A DNA stretch of 64,000 nt from contig NZ_JAQLOI010000001.1 of assembly GCF_028204155.1 (NCBI RefSeq), positions 2,914,001 through 2,978,000 on the forward strand. Direction: 5' to 3'. A model generated the notes under the pieces. That model had not been told where the DNA came from. It saw only the letters and a list, made by a program, of their open reading frames with translations, and ran no database searches. The stretch is from Vibrio algarum (GTDB lineage: Bacteria; Pseudomonadota; Gammaproteobacteria; Enterobacterales; Vibrionaceae). Every line of letters starts with the position of its first letter. The stretch's first letter is position 1. This document shows, piece by piece, positions 45,445 to 54,341 of the stretch. Position numbers and translations under genes: made by a program.

Positions 45445-47043
45445 ATGCAGAAACTTTTTATCCACCGTTGGTACAAAATATCTCTGGCTCTCTTGTTCGG
45501 ATTCTTCCTAGCTGGCTGCCAAATCGAATCTGATCCTAAAAGTGAATTGGATAAAGTCCGTGAACGAGGTGTATTGAGAGTCGGTACTCTGAATAACCAA
45601 CTATCTTATTATATCGGGCCAGATGGCCCAACAGGCTTAGACTACGAGTTAGCGAAGCAATTTGCTGATGAGCTGGGTGTGAAATTGGAAATGAAGCCAG
45701 CTTATCGCTTAGCTGGGCTGTTTCCTGCGTTAAAGAAAAATGAAATCGATATTATTGCGGCAGGGCTAAGCCAAACCCCTGAACGAATCAAGTCTTTTCG
45801 AGCCGCTCCTGCCTATTATTATGTGAGTCAACAGCTTGTTTATAAAAACGGTTCTTGGAAACCAAGAAGCATTAAGAACTTAGTCGATAGGCAGGCAAAG
45901 AATCCAGATGAAACTTTGACTATCGTTTCAGACTCTCACTTTGTTGCAACTTTAGAAAATCTTAAAGTGGATCATCCAACACTCCAATACGACACCACTG
46001 AAAACTCCGATGTGAAAGATCTGCTTCAAAAAGTTTCAACTGGTGAGCTCTCTTACACTATCGCTGATTCAGTAGAACTATCGCTAACTCAACGCTTATT
46101 CCCAGATATTGCGCTCGCACTTGAGCTAACCGAAGATCAACCAGTTTCTTGGTACATGAGAAAAGCCGATGATGAGAGCCTCTACGCACTATTAATAGAA
46201 TTTTTTGGTGAAATGAAACAGTCAGGTGACTTGGCCACACTAGAGGAAAAATACTTTGGCCACGTAGAAACTTTTGATTACGTGGATACCCGAGCCTTTA
46301 TTCGTGCTTTAGATAGCAAGTTGCCAAAATGGGAAGATCTATTTAAAAAGCATGCCGCTAATTTTGATTGGCGCTTAATTGCTGCCCTCTCTTACCAAGA
46401 GTCACATTGGAACCCTACAGCAACTTCACCTACAGGGGTTCGTGGCATGATGATGCTGACACTACCTACGGCTAAGCTCGTGGGTGTAAAAAACCGTCTA
46501 GACCCTGAACAATCTATATTAGGTGGGGTGAAATATTTACAAGGAATTGTTGAACGAGTGCCAGACTCTATTCCTGAACATGAAAAAATCTGGTTTGCTC
46601 TCGCATCATATAATGTGGGGTACGGCCATGTGTTGGATGCACGCCGATTAACGCGCTCACAAAATGCGAATCCAGACTCATGGGCAGACGTAAAAGAGCG
46701 ACTTCCGCTACTTAAACAACGTAAATATTACAGCAAAACTCGATACGGTTATGCGCGAGGGGATGAAGCAAGAAACTATGTGGAAAATATCAGACGTTAC
46801 TACCAATCTATTATTGGTCACGTAGAGAAGCAACAAGCATTAAGTTCAGATATCGACGTTGAAGGCATTCAGGTTATTGACGTACCTCTTCCACCTAGAC
46901 AGAACGGTGAACTTGTTGGGCCCCCAGAGAAAGGTCAATCTGTCCTTTTGCCAGCAACAAAAGAGCCAGAAAACTCAACACCTGACAATCCTACCCCAGA
47001 CGAATCTATACAAGAACTAGACTCGTCAGAGTCAAAACCTTAA
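45445..47043 (+). CDS. mltF: membrane-bound lytic murein transglycosylase F
   Basis: MltF is an outer-membrane lipoprotein that cleaves peptidoglycan. The 532-residue protein has a signal peptide ending in the lipobox LAGC (Cys25) and a periplasmic solute-binding (ABC-type) regulatory domain at about 40-270. A lytic transglycosylase domain follows, with the catalytic Glu in SYQESHWNPTATSPTGVRG, and the C-terminal tail is Pro/Glu-rich. The orientation opposite purL, with a shared upstream region, matches other gamma-proteobacteria. Confidence 0.93.
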   Translation: MQKLFIHRWYKISLALLFGFFLAGCQIESDPKSELDKVRERGVLRVGTLNNQLSYYIGPDGPTGLDYELAKQFADELGVKLEMKPAYRLAGLFPALKKNEIDIIAAGLSQTPERIKSFRAAPAYYYVSQQLVYKNGSWKPRSIKNLVDRQAKNPDETLTIVSDSHFVATLENLKVDHPTLQYDTTENSDVKDLLQKVSTGELSYTIADSVELSLTQRLFPDIALALELTEDQPVSWYMRKADDESLYALLIEFFGEMKQSGDLATLEEKYFGHVETFDYVDTRAFIRALDSKLPKWEDLFKKHAANFDWRLIAALSYQESHWNPTATSPTGVRGMMMLTLPTAKLVGVKNRLDPEQSILGGVKYLQGIVERVPDSIPEHEKIWFALASYNVGYGHVLDARRLTRSQNANPDSWADVKERLPLLKQRKYYSKTRYGYARGDEARNYVENIRRYYQSIIGHVEKQQALSSDIDVEGIQVIDVPLPPRQNGELVGPPEKGQSVLLPATKEPENSTPDNPTPDESIQELDSSESKP

Positions 47044-47046
47044 ATG

Positions 47047-47084
47047 TAAAAAGGCAGATAATTAATTTTTATCTGCCTTTTTTT
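47047..47084 (+). terminator. mltF terminator
   Basis: AAAAGGCAGATA and TATCTGCCTTTT pair around an AT-rich loop and run into a T-tract. Confidence 0.9.
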
Positions 47085-47187
47085 CATCTGGTCTGTTCAT
47101 CATTCCGTAATAAACTATCTTTATAAATAACCCTAACAAAGAATGAAAAACACATAGCCTAGAATTGGGCAAAAAAAGGAGATAATA

Positions 47188-47342
47188 ATGAACTCTGTAA
47201 GAAAAAAACCAAAACCTTAGCAACAAAAACGTCTACCGCTAACCGCAGAAAAAGAATGTTAGCGAACAATAAAAAAAGGTTATTTGGCGTCATAGAGCTT
47301 ATGTTCAATGCGAGACATTTAACTAAATACCTTCTCCGTTGA
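47188..47342 (+). CDS. small basic protein, frameshifted
   Basis: A strong ribosome site (AAAGGAG) sits 7 bases before ATG 47188. The first frame stops after MNSVRKKPKP. One extra A in the A7 run 47202-47208 gives a 51-residue basic protein that ends at 47342: MNSVRKKTKTLATK, then NRRKRMLANNKKRLF, then FNARHLTKYLL. About one third of residues are Lys or Arg. I do not recognise a family. The fact that one base restores an ORF with a strong ribosome site supports a real gene. Confidence 0.55.
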
Positions 47343-47356
47343 TTTGAGAGTTTCGC

Positions 47357-47902
47357 TTAACTTTTAACTCTTTTTTCTTTTCGCCGACGCTTAAAGAAGG
47401 ATTGTAGTTGAATACGGCACTCATTTTCTAATAACCCAGCTTCTACATCGGCATAATGATAAGCCGCTTGGGTTTCAAATAAATTCAACACTGTACCAGC
47501 GGCTCCGGCCTTTAAATCCGGTGCTCCAAAAACAACACGCTTCACTCGACTATGTAATAACGCCCCTGCACACATAGGGCATGGCTCTAACGTCACATAC
47601 AACGTGGTATCTAACAATCGATAATTTTCTAAGACCTTTCCCGCCTGCCTAAGTACCTGTATTTCAGCGTGAGCAGTGGCATCATGATCACAAATAGATC
47701 GATTGAACCCTTGCGCTATAACTTCACCATCTTTTACCAAGACCGCACCTACAGGCACCTCTCCTGCCAATTCAGCTTCATGAGCAAGCGATATCGCTTG
47801 GCGCATAAAATGTTCGTCTTGTTCTGAGAATAATTTGATGTCAGTAGTCAATAGAAAGCCATGTTGCCAGTAAAAATTAATGGCACATTGTAACTCAGTC
47901 AC
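47357..47902 (-). CDS. tadA: tRNA-specific adenosine deaminase TadA
   Basis: TadA converts A34 of tRNA-Arg to inosine. The zinc-deaminase motifs are TAHAEIQVL and LEPCPMCAGALLHSR. The frame gives 181 residues from a GTG at 47902; E. coli TadA has 167, and the conserved part begins near FSEQDEHFMRQAI. A downstream non-ATG start is therefore possible, and the first 20 or so residues are uncertain. The C-terminus is very basic (FFKRRRKEKRVKS). Confidence 0.92.
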   Translation of the reverse strand: MTELQCAINFYWQHGFLLTTDIKLFSEQDEHFMRQAISLAHEAELAGEVPVGAVLVKDGEVIAQGFNRSICDHDATAHAEIQVLRQAGKVLENYRLLDTTLYVTLEPCPMCAGALLHSRVKRVVFGAPDLKAGAAGTVLNLFETQAAYHYADVEAGLLENECRIQLQSFFKRRRKEKRVKS

Positions 47903-47928
47903 TAACGACTAAAAAGGGACTCACTGCC

Positions 47929-48312
47929 TCAATTTTTCGGATTATAAACTGCACTTACCAAGTCGACGTTATATTGTTTCCCCATAGTGTTGTGCCACAT
48001 CACTTCGACCTTAATCCATTTAAGGCCAGTAACGTTGTTTTTCCCAAGGGTAGTCGTTGTCATCGTAAAACGAGTGTTCTCGATCATTTGTTGCGCTATA
48101 GTTTGGTTATTGGAAACCTCATCGTTTACTCGCATTTTCTCAAGTCTAGATTCAGCTAAGTAAAGCGCTATTAGCTGGTGCTGAACCAACTTAGCCCCTT
48201 TAAGAATTTCGATCTGTAATCGAACTAAACCCAGTACAGAAAATAAGATAAGAAGCATAGAGATAAGTACTTCTATTAGGCCAAACCCTCTTTGCGAGTT
48301 ACTCAAAGTCAC
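47929..48312 (-). CDS. type IV pilus minor pilin PilV-like
   Basis: A 127-residue pseudopilin with a class-III leader: RGFGLIEVLISMLLILFSVLG, cleaved before the Phe, with the conserved Glu at position 5 and a hydrophobic N-terminal helix. LYLAESRLEKMR and the position as last gene of a four-gene minor pilin set match PilV. It overlaps the PilX-like gene by 14 bases. It likely forms part of the tip/priming complex of type IV pili. Confidence 0.75.
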   Translation of the reverse strand: MTLSNSQRGFGLIEVLISMLLILFSVLGLVRLQIEILKGAKLVQHQLIALYLAESRLEKMRVNDEVSNNQTIAQQMIENTRFTMTTTTLGKNNVTGLKWIKVEVMWHNTMGKQYNVDLVSAVYNPKN

Positions 48313-48715
48313 GCCAACTCCCTTTTAACCAAATCACACGATATACTGGTTTTTCATACACAATTAACCGCTGACTAAGTGACAAACGGCCAATCGTTGA
48401 AGTGATTAAGTAGTTTTCCTCGCCCTTTTCGGTTTCCAAAACCCAAGTCACTTCAAGATTAGCAGGTAAATCACACCTGCTGGTCAATTGCTTTATCGAA
48501 CCACGCTTTTCAACAGACCGACTAGCAAACAATGCAAAAGCACACTCTAGCCCCGCCTCCACTAACCAAAACCTTTTTCTATACTCAGCCTCGCTCTGCA
48601 CTTTTTTGTATTGACTGAAGACCGCTGTAGCACTTGTCATTGATAAAACCAAAGCCGCCAATAGGAAAAACTGGCACAACATAAGAACTACTGCACCCTT
48701 TTGTCTTATTTGCAT
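48299..48715 (-). CDS. type IV pilus assembly protein PilX-like
   Basis: A 138-residue protein with an N-terminal hydrophobic helix (KGAVVLMLCQFFLLAALVLSM) but no canonical GFTLIE leader, as in PilX proteins that begin with a G-A-rich segment. One pair of cysteines (ECAF and SRCDL) could form a disulfide. It lies between the PilW-like and PilV-like genes. The assignment is mostly from position and the N-terminal helix. Confidence 0.6.
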   Translation of the reverse strand: MQIRQKGAVVLMLCQFFLLAALVLSMTSATAVFSQYKKVQSEAEYRKRFWLVEAGLECAFALFASRSVEKRGSIKQLTSRCDLPANLEVTWVLETEKGEENYLITSTIGRLSLSQRLIVYEKPVYRVIWLKGSWRDFE

Positions 48716-48736
48716 TCGTTACACCTATTATAAGTT

Positions 48737-49297
48737 TTAGCGAGAAGCGATACTCACCGATAAGCTGAACGGCTCATCAAGCTCACGGAGAACCGCTGTC
48801 ACGGATAGTTCATACAACACGCGGTTTGTTGTTTTGTTATTGTTTTTTAGCTGGTTAAACCGACCCTCTTTGACCGTAAAACTTACTAACCGCACTTGGT
48901 CATTATCAAACATCGAATAAAATTTATGACAAGTACTATTGATTAACGGCTTCGCGATTTTATCTAAACAGTATTTAAGTTTGTGTTCTCTGTAATCTGC
49001 TTTAATTACAGTAAAGCGATGTTCACCACCATCTTGATAAACATATCGCAATTCAGACTCTGTGCTTATTACAGAACTCGCTCTTCTCAAGTCATCCTGT
49101 ATAAAACGTAAAGAATCAGACACTGTATTACGAAGAAGAATTGATCGAATCTCTTTTTGAGCAGCTGAGGTACTCGAAATAGTGAACGAGGTCAGAGCGG
49201 TTAAAAGTAACGCTGTTAACGCGCTAGCCACCAACACCTCAACTAACGTAAATCCCACTTCATTCGTTCTATTGATACTTTTTTGCTGCACTAACAT
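48737..49297 (-). CDS. type IV pilus minor pilin PilW-like
   Basis: A pseudopilin of 186 residues from the ATG at 49297 (MLVQQKSINRTNEVGF). The prepilin site is VGFTLVEVLVAS with Glu5. Two cysteines near the middle (KYCLDK and STCHKF) are typical of PilW. Its start overlaps the stop of the FimT-like gene (ATGTTAG). Confidence 0.72.
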   Translation of the reverse strand: MLVQQKSINRTNEVGFTLVEVLVASALTALLLTALTSFTISSTSAAQKEIRSILLRNTVSDSLRFIQDDLRRASSVISTESELRYVYQDGGEHRFTVIKADYREHKLKYCLDKIAKPLINSTCHKFYSMFDNDQVRLVSFTVKEGRFNQLKNNNKTTNRVLYELSVTAVLRELDEPFSLSVSIASR

Positions 49298-49785
49298 TTG
49301 GGGTAACCATAAAAATTCGCCCCGATCGCACATATCCTTACCCTGCCAGTGACATTGTGTGTTAGCAGTTTGAGAGTAACGCCATGTGGCAATGAATTTG
49401 TAAATGTTAGATGGCTATTTTCTAAAACCCTGCCCGTTCTTCCATCTATCTTGAGTGATGTCCATGAAGGAGAAAGAGAGGTATTGGTACCTAGAAGAAC
49501 TAGAAGTTCATTACCTTTACTTGAATGCTTGTTATCTTTAACAAGAGACACACGCCAACTCTTCATGTCCTCACTATCCAACAAGCTATACTGGATCCAA
49601 AGATCTTGCCGACTCGTCAATGCTTGCGTTCGCGCTTGAATAAAAAATCCCTTCAGTTCTACCGCTAATTGCCTAAGTTGATAGTTTTGGCAAATCATTT
49701 GAATATTAGGTAAGGCAATGGAGAGCAAAATGGCTGTGACTGAGAAAACGACAAAACACTCTATTAATGTAAATCCATTCTTCAT
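49291..49785 (-). CDS. type IV pilus minor pilin FimT/PilH-like
   Basis: First gene of the minor pilin set. From ATG 49785, which has GGAG five bases away, it encodes 164 residues beginning MKNGFTLIECFVVFSV. This is a very short class-III leader with Glu5 and a hydrophobic helix, followed by a GspH/FimT-like beta domain that ends with paired cysteines (VRICAIG and GYPKC). FimT-like pilins in other bacteria bind DNA for uptake; whether this one does is not shown. Confidence 0.75.
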   Translation of the reverse strand: MKNGFTLIECFVVFSVTAILLSIALPNIQMICQNYQLRQLAVELKGFFIQARTQALTSRQDLWIQYSLLDSEDMKSWRVSLVKDNKHSSKGNELLVLLGTNTSLSPSWTSLKIDGRTGRVLENSHLTFTNSLPHGVTLKLLTHNVTGRVRICAIGANFYGYPKC

Positions 49786-49948
49786 GCTAACTCCTTTCAT
49801 GATAATGAGAAGGATGCTAGCACTAAGAAAATAAAATGAGACGGTGAATAAATTCAAGATAGGGAGAGTTCTGATTAATAGATGAAACGACTGTCAGTTT
49901 CTTCTAGAAATGGCGTCATTCCTCGTACATTTTGCCGAATCGCAGACA

Positions 49949-49977
49949 CAAAAAAGCCACTACAAATGAGTGGCTTT
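49949..49977 (-). terminator. dnaJ terminator
   Basis: AAAGCCAC and GTGGCTTT pair, followed by a T-run on the minus strand, 23 bases after the dnaJ stop. Confidence 0.85.
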
Positions 49978-49999
49978 CGATTGTTTCTAGTTTTTCTGC

Positions 50000-51142
50000 T
50001 TAACCCGTTAAGTCATCAAAGAAATTCTTAACACCGTTAAAGAAGCCCTCTGATTTTGGTTTGTGCTTATTGGCAGCTGCGCCACCGCACGACTCTTCAA
50101 ACTCTTTTAACAGTTCTTTTTGGCGAGCACTTAGCTTCACTGGGGTTTCGACAACCAGTTTCACTATAAGATCACCAACACCACCACCACGAACACCTTT
50201 CACACCTTTTCCACGCATACGGAACAAGCGATCTGTTTGCGTCTCTTCCGGTACTTTCAAGTTTACACGGCCATCTAGCGTTGGTACTTCAACTTCGCCA
50301 CCCAATGCCGCTTGAGCAAAGCTCACCGGTACTTCACAGTATAAGTTGTTTCCATCACGCTCAAAGATATTGTGTTCACGCACATGAACTTGCACGTACA
50401 AGTCACCTGCTCCCGCACCTTGTTCGCCGGCTTCACCTTCACCAGACAAACGAATACGATCACCAGTATCTACACCTGCTGGTATCTTAACGTTAAGTGT
50501 TTTGGTTTTCTGCTTACGACCTTGTCCATGACATGAATTACATGGGTCTTTGATCGTTTTGCCTTTACCGTTACAAGTTGGGCAAGTCTGTTGTACAGCA
50601 AAGAAGCCTTGACGCATTTGTACCTGGCCATGACCGTGACAGGTTCCACATGTTTGAGCACTAGAGCCTTTCTTCGCTCCAGAACCATCACAAACCTCAC
50701 ACTCAACGAGCGTTGGAACCTCGATTGATTTTTCACAGCCACGAACAGCCTCTTCTAAAGAGAGCTCCATATTGTAACGAAGGTCAGCACCACGTTGTGC
50801 TCGCGCTTGACCACCACCACGGCGGCCTCCACCAAAGATGTCACCAAACACATCACCAAAGATATCGCCGAAATCAGCGCCTTGACCACCGCCAAAGCCG
50901 CCGCCACCACCACCTTGTTCAAAAGCAGCATGCCCGTATTGATCATAGGCTGCCTTTTTCTGAGGATCGGTTAAGATTTCATACGCTTCTTTTACTTCTT
51001 TAAACTTTTCGCCAGCCTGATCATCATCCTGATTTCTGTCTGGATGGAATTTCATCGCAAGACGTTTATACGCCTTTTTAATATCTCGCTCTGAGGCTTC
51101 ACGGCTTACGCCTAAGACTTCGTAAAAATCACGTTTCGACAT
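50000..51142 (-). CDS. dnaJ: chaperone DnaJ
   Basis: DnaJ is the Hsp40 co-chaperone that delivers clients to DnaK. The 380 residues show the J domain with HPD (KFHPDRNQ, about residue 33) and a Gly/Phe-rich linker. Four CXXCXGXG zinc repeats (CEVCDGSG, CGTCHGHG, CPTCNGKG, CNSCHGQG) and the C-terminal substrate domains follow. It lies 205 bases after dnaK on the same strand. Confidence 0.96.
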   Translation of the reverse strand: MSKRDFYEVLGVSREASERDIKKAYKRLAMKFHPDRNQDDDQAGEKFKEVKEAYEILTDPQKKAAYDQYGHAAFEQGGGGGGFGGGQGADFGDIFGDVFGDIFGGGRRGGGQARAQRGADLRYNMELSLEEAVRGCEKSIEVPTLVECEVCDGSGAKKGSSAQTCGTCHGHGQVQMRQGFFAVQQTCPTCNGKGKTIKDPCNSCHGQGRKQKTKTLNVKIPAGVDTGDRIRLSGEGEAGEQGAGAGDLYVQVHVREHNIFERDGNNLYCEVPVSFAQAALGGEVEVPTLDGRVNLKVPEETQTDRLFRMRGKGVKGVRGGGVGDLIVKLVVETPVKLSARQKELLKEFEESCGGAAANKHKPKSEGFFNGVKNFFDDLTG

Positions 51143-51171
51143 GTTTTCAAATACCGTTTACTTGCTTTAAA

Positions 51172-51340
51172 TCGAACTAGATAAAGGTGATAAACCATTA
51201 TCTAGTTCGAATCATTATTTACAAATTTGCGGGCGAAAGAGATAACTCCGACGCCCGCAACATATATTAAGACTACAAATAATTACCGCTTACCTCACTC
51301 CTTTCGAAGTACGGTAGCTAGGAGAAGGAGCCCCTTCTCC
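51172..51340 (-). other. three stem-loops in the dnaK-dnaJ gap
   Basis: TCGAACTAGATA/TATCTAGTTCGA (51172-51210, 12-bp stem), TGCGGGCG/CGCCCGCA (51229-51259) and GGAGAAGG/CCTTCTCC (51321-51340). None has a T-run on the minus strand. They could be RNA processing or stability elements that let dnaK exceed dnaJ from one transcript. Confidence 0.7.
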
Positions 51341-51347
51341 CATTCAA

Positions 51348-53270
51348 TTATTTTTTATCGTCTTCTTTAACTTCTTCAAACTCAGCGTCTACAACATCAT
51401 CTTCTGGTGCTTGCTGTTGTCCCGCATCTGCGCCAGCGTCAGCTTGTTGTGCTTGAGCTTGTTGCTGAGCTAGTTCCATCAGCTTTTGAGCGGCTGTCAT
51501 TAGTGCTTGAACTTTCGCGTCGATAGCTTCTTTATCGTCACCATTCTTCACGTCTTCTAGCTCTTTGATTGCAGCTTCAATCTTCTCTTTTTCTTCTGCA
51601 GGAAGTGCTTCACCGGCTTCTTCGATTTGCTTACGAGTACCGTGGATCATTTGATCAGCTTGGTTACGAGTAGTGACTAGCTCTTCGAACTTCTTATCTG
51701 CTTCTTTGTTCGCTTCAGCTTCTTGCACCATTTTCTCGATATCTTCGTCGCTTAGGCCACCAGAAGCTTGGATAGTGATCTTCTGCTCTTTACCTGTAGA
51801 CTTATCTTTTGCTGATACGTGAAGGATACCATCCGCATCAAGGTCGAAAGTAACTTCTACTTGAGGCATGCCACGTGGTGCAGGCTGAATACCTTCTAGG
51901 TTAAATTGACCTAGAGATTTGTTGTACATTGCTTGCTTACGCTCGCCCTGAAGAACGTGGATAGTTACCGCACTTTGGTTATCTTCAGCTGTTGAGAATA
52001 CTTGGTTCGCTTTCGTTGGGATAGTTGTGTTCTTTTCAACTAGCTTAGTCATTACACCACCCATTGTCTCGATACCTAAAGACAAAGGAGTAACATCTAG
52101 TAATAGAACATCTTTAACATCACCCGCTAGTACACCACCTTGAACTGCTGCACCCATTGCAACCGCTTCATCAGGGTTTACGTCGCGACGTGCTTCTTTG
52201 CCAAAGAACTCAGCAACCTTAGCTTGAACCATAGGCATACGAGTTTGACCACCTACTAAGATAACATCGTTGATGTCACCAACAGATAGGTCTGCATCTG
52301 CAAGAGCAACTTTTAGTGGCTCTAGAGTGCGTTGAACTAAATCTTCTACAAGTGATTCTAATTTCGCACGAGTCACTTTAATGTTCATGTGCTTAGGACC
52401 AGTCGCATCAGCAGTAACGTATGGTAGGTTCACGTCAGTTTGTTGTGCTGAAGACAGCTCAATTTTTGCTTTTTCTGCTGCTTCTTTAACGCGCTGCATA
52501 GCAAGTGGATCGTTTTTAAGGTCAATACCTTGCTCAGCTTTGAACTCATCTACTAAGTAGTTGATCATGCGGTTATCAAAATCTTCACCACCAAGGTGAG
52601 TATCACCATTCGTTGCTAGTACTTCGAATGTTTTTTCGCCTTCAACTTCATCGATTTCGATGATAGAGATATCAAATGTACCACCACCAAGGTCATAAAC
52701 AGCAATAGTGCGGTCGCCGCCTTTTTTGTCTAAGCCATAAGCAAGAGCTGCAGCCGTTGGTTCGTTGATAATACGTTTAACTTCTAGACCCGCGATACGG
52801 CCAGCATCTTTTGTTGCTTGACGCTGAGCATCGTTAAAGTAAGCAGGTACAGTAATTACAGCACCAGTCACTTCCTCACCAAGAAAGTCTTCTGCTGTTT
52901 TCTTCATTTTTTTCAGGATTTCAGCAGAGATTTGAGGAGCTGCCATTTTTTGGCCTTGCGCTTCAACCCAAGCATCACCATTGTCAGCTTTAACAATGCT
53001 AAATGGCATGATTTTAATATCACGCTGAACTTCTTCGTCTTCAAAACGACGGCCGATCAAACGTTTGATGGCATATACTGTATTTTGTGGGTTCGTAACC
53101 GCTTGACGCTTAGCAGGTTGACCTACTAGCGTTTCGCCATCTGTATAAGCGATAACGGATGCCGTTGTGCGCTCACCTTCAGCATTTTCTAATACGCGTG
53201 GTGCGTCGCCGTCCAATACAGCAACACATGAATTAGTAGTACCTAAATCAATACCAATGATCTTACCCAT
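51348..53270 (-). CDS. dnaK: chaperone DnaK
   Basis: DnaK is the Hsp70 chaperone. The 640-residue protein starts GKIIGIDLGTTNSCVAV and has the phosphate-binding AVYDLGGGTFDISI and the interdomain linker DVLLLDVTPLSLGIE. The substrate-binding domain and helical lid end in a Gln/Ala-rich stretch and the EEVKEDDKK tail. A sigma-32 promoter lies upstream. Confidence 0.97.
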   Translation of the reverse strand: MGKIIGIDLGTTNSCVAVLDGDAPRVLENAEGERTTASVIAYTDGETLVGQPAKRQAVTNPQNTVYAIKRLIGRRFEDEEVQRDIKIMPFSIVKADNGDAWVEAQGQKMAAPQISAEILKKMKKTAEDFLGEEVTGAVITVPAYFNDAQRQATKDAGRIAGLEVKRIINEPTAAALAYGLDKKGGDRTIAVYDLGGGTFDISIIEIDEVEGEKTFEVLATNGDTHLGGEDFDNRMINYLVDEFKAEQGIDLKNDPLAMQRVKEAAEKAKIELSSAQQTDVNLPYVTADATGPKHMNIKVTRAKLESLVEDLVQRTLEPLKVALADADLSVGDINDVILVGGQTRMPMVQAKVAEFFGKEARRDVNPDEAVAMGAAVQGGVLAGDVKDVLLLDVTPLSLGIETMGGVMTKLVEKNTTIPTKANQVFSTAEDNQSAVTIHVLQGERKQAMYNKSLGQFNLEGIQPAPRGMPQVEVTFDLDADGILHVSAKDKSTGKEQKITIQASGGLSDEDIEKMVQEAEANKEADKKFEELVTTRNQADQMIHGTRKQIEEAGEALPAEEKEKIEAAIKELEDVKNGDDKEAIDAKVQALMTAAQKLMELAQQQAQAQQADAGADAGQQQAPEDDVVDAEFEEVKEDDKK

Positions 53271-53309
53271 CAGACTATCTCCGAAAATTCAGTTATTCAA
53301 TTTCTATAT

Positions 53310-53347
53310 CCCCTTAAATGGGGACGGAGAATGGGGATTCAACCCCA
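53310..53347 (-). other. two adjacent G4/C4 hairpins in the dnaK 5' leader
   Basis: On the minus strand GGGG-TTGAAT-CCCC (53346-53333) is followed 9 bases later by CCCC-ATTTAA-GGGG (53323-53310). All four tracts are complementary, so alternative pairings are possible. The ribosome site lies 30-40 bases further on. Confidence 0.65.
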
Positions 53348-53379
53348 ATCTCAAAATGATTGTTTTGTGTATGCCACAT

Positions 53380-53407
53380 AGATAAGGGCGATGAATAGCT
53401 TTTCAAG
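53380..53407 (-). promoter_or_regulatory. sigma-32 promoter of dnaK
   Basis: CTTGAAA (53407-53401) and a CCCTTATCT-type -10 about 12 bases later, close to the heat-shock consensus CTTGAAA-N12-14-CCCCATNT. Confidence 0.7.
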
Positions 53408-53443
53408 GGAAAGAATAAAAAAACATTCACAATTTTTTCTTTC

Positions 53444-53475
53444 CACAAAAATGGGCTGCCCTAAAGCAGCCCATT
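53444..53475 (-). terminator. grpE terminator
   Basis: TGGGCTGC and GCAGCCCA pair around six bases, followed by TTTTT on the minus strand, between grpE and dnaK. Confidence 0.85.
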
Positions 53476-53495
53476 CATTTTATGATAAAGGTTTT

Positions 53496-54107
53496 CTATT
53501 TAGAAACCATTACCATTGCGGGACGAACAACTCGACCATTTAACTGGTAACCTTTTTGCATTACAAACATAACACTATTTGGTTCATGATCTGCGCTCTC
53601 TTGAATTGACATCGCTTGATGATATTCAGGATTAAACACCTCGCCTTCTGGATTTATTTCTTGAAGACCGAATTTAGCTATAGTGTCAATAAAGGTTTTG
53701 TGTGTTAATTCAACGCCTTCTAGCAAAGGCTTAACTGCTTCGTTATCTACACTTGCTGCTTGGATAGCGCGTTCTAAGTTGTCTATAACTGGCAATAGTT
53801 CTTCAGCAAACTTATTCAACGCATATTTACGTGCTTTATCAATTTCTTGCTCAGAGCGACGTCTCATGTTGTCGACTTCTGCTTTCGCACGTAGAACCGA
53901 GTCTTGTTGCTCTTTAATACGCATTTCACTTTGTAGTAAAGCAGCCTCTAGTTGAGCTATCTTTGACTCTTCTTCATCAATGGCATCTTCTTCGTTCCAT
54001 TCGATATCACCGTCTGTGCCAACAGCGTCCACATCGGACTCAAGATCTTGCTCTACAGTTTCTTGCTTAAGTTCTTCTTCGTTTACTTTGTTTTCTTCGT
54101 TGCTCAT
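53496..54107 (-). CDS. grpE: nucleotide exchange factor GrpE
   Basis: GrpE releases ADP from DnaK. The 203-residue protein has an acidic N-terminus, a long helix (about residues 50-105) and the beta domain ending NGRVVRPAMVMVSK. The signature DNLERA and the FNPEYHQAMS segment are present. It has its own sigma-32 promoter and a terminator before dnaK. Confidence 0.95.
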   Translation of the reverse strand: MSNEENKVNEEELKQETVEQDLESDVDAVGTDGDIEWNEEDAIDEEESKIAQLEAALLQSEMRIKEQQDSVLRAKAEVDNMRRRSEQEIDKARKYALNKFAEELLPVIDNLERAIQAASVDNEAVKPLLEGVELTHKTFIDTIAKFGLQEINPEGEVFNPEYHQAMSIQESADHEPNSVMFVMQKGYQLNGRVVRPAMVMVSK

Positions 54108-54273
54108 GATATCTCCAGACTTCGAAATTCTATTTCTAACGCAAGTTCTGCTGTCTGTTTACAAACGCACGGTTTACAAACTCAGGCTGTTTTTAAACCC
54201 AAACATCTTAATTAAAGAGATACAGACGCCTAAACTTAAATAAAAAACTCGCGTATTGGATTTAGTTGCCTTT

Positions 54274-54302
54274 ATTATGGGGATTGATATTAATGATTCA
54301 AG
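54274..54302 (-). promoter_or_regulatory. sigma-32 promoter of grpE
   Basis: CTTGAA (54302-54297), 14 bases, CCCCATAAT (54282-54274): a near-consensus heat-shock promoter about 170 bases before grpE. Confidence 0.85.
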
Positions 54303-54341
54303 CGTTAAACGCGCCCTTTCATCTTTAATTGGATTATCTTA

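Noticed and set aside
50061..51003. Opposite-strand ORFs across dnaJ
   Set aside because: Shadows of the Gly-rich and Cys-repeat regions of dnaJ.
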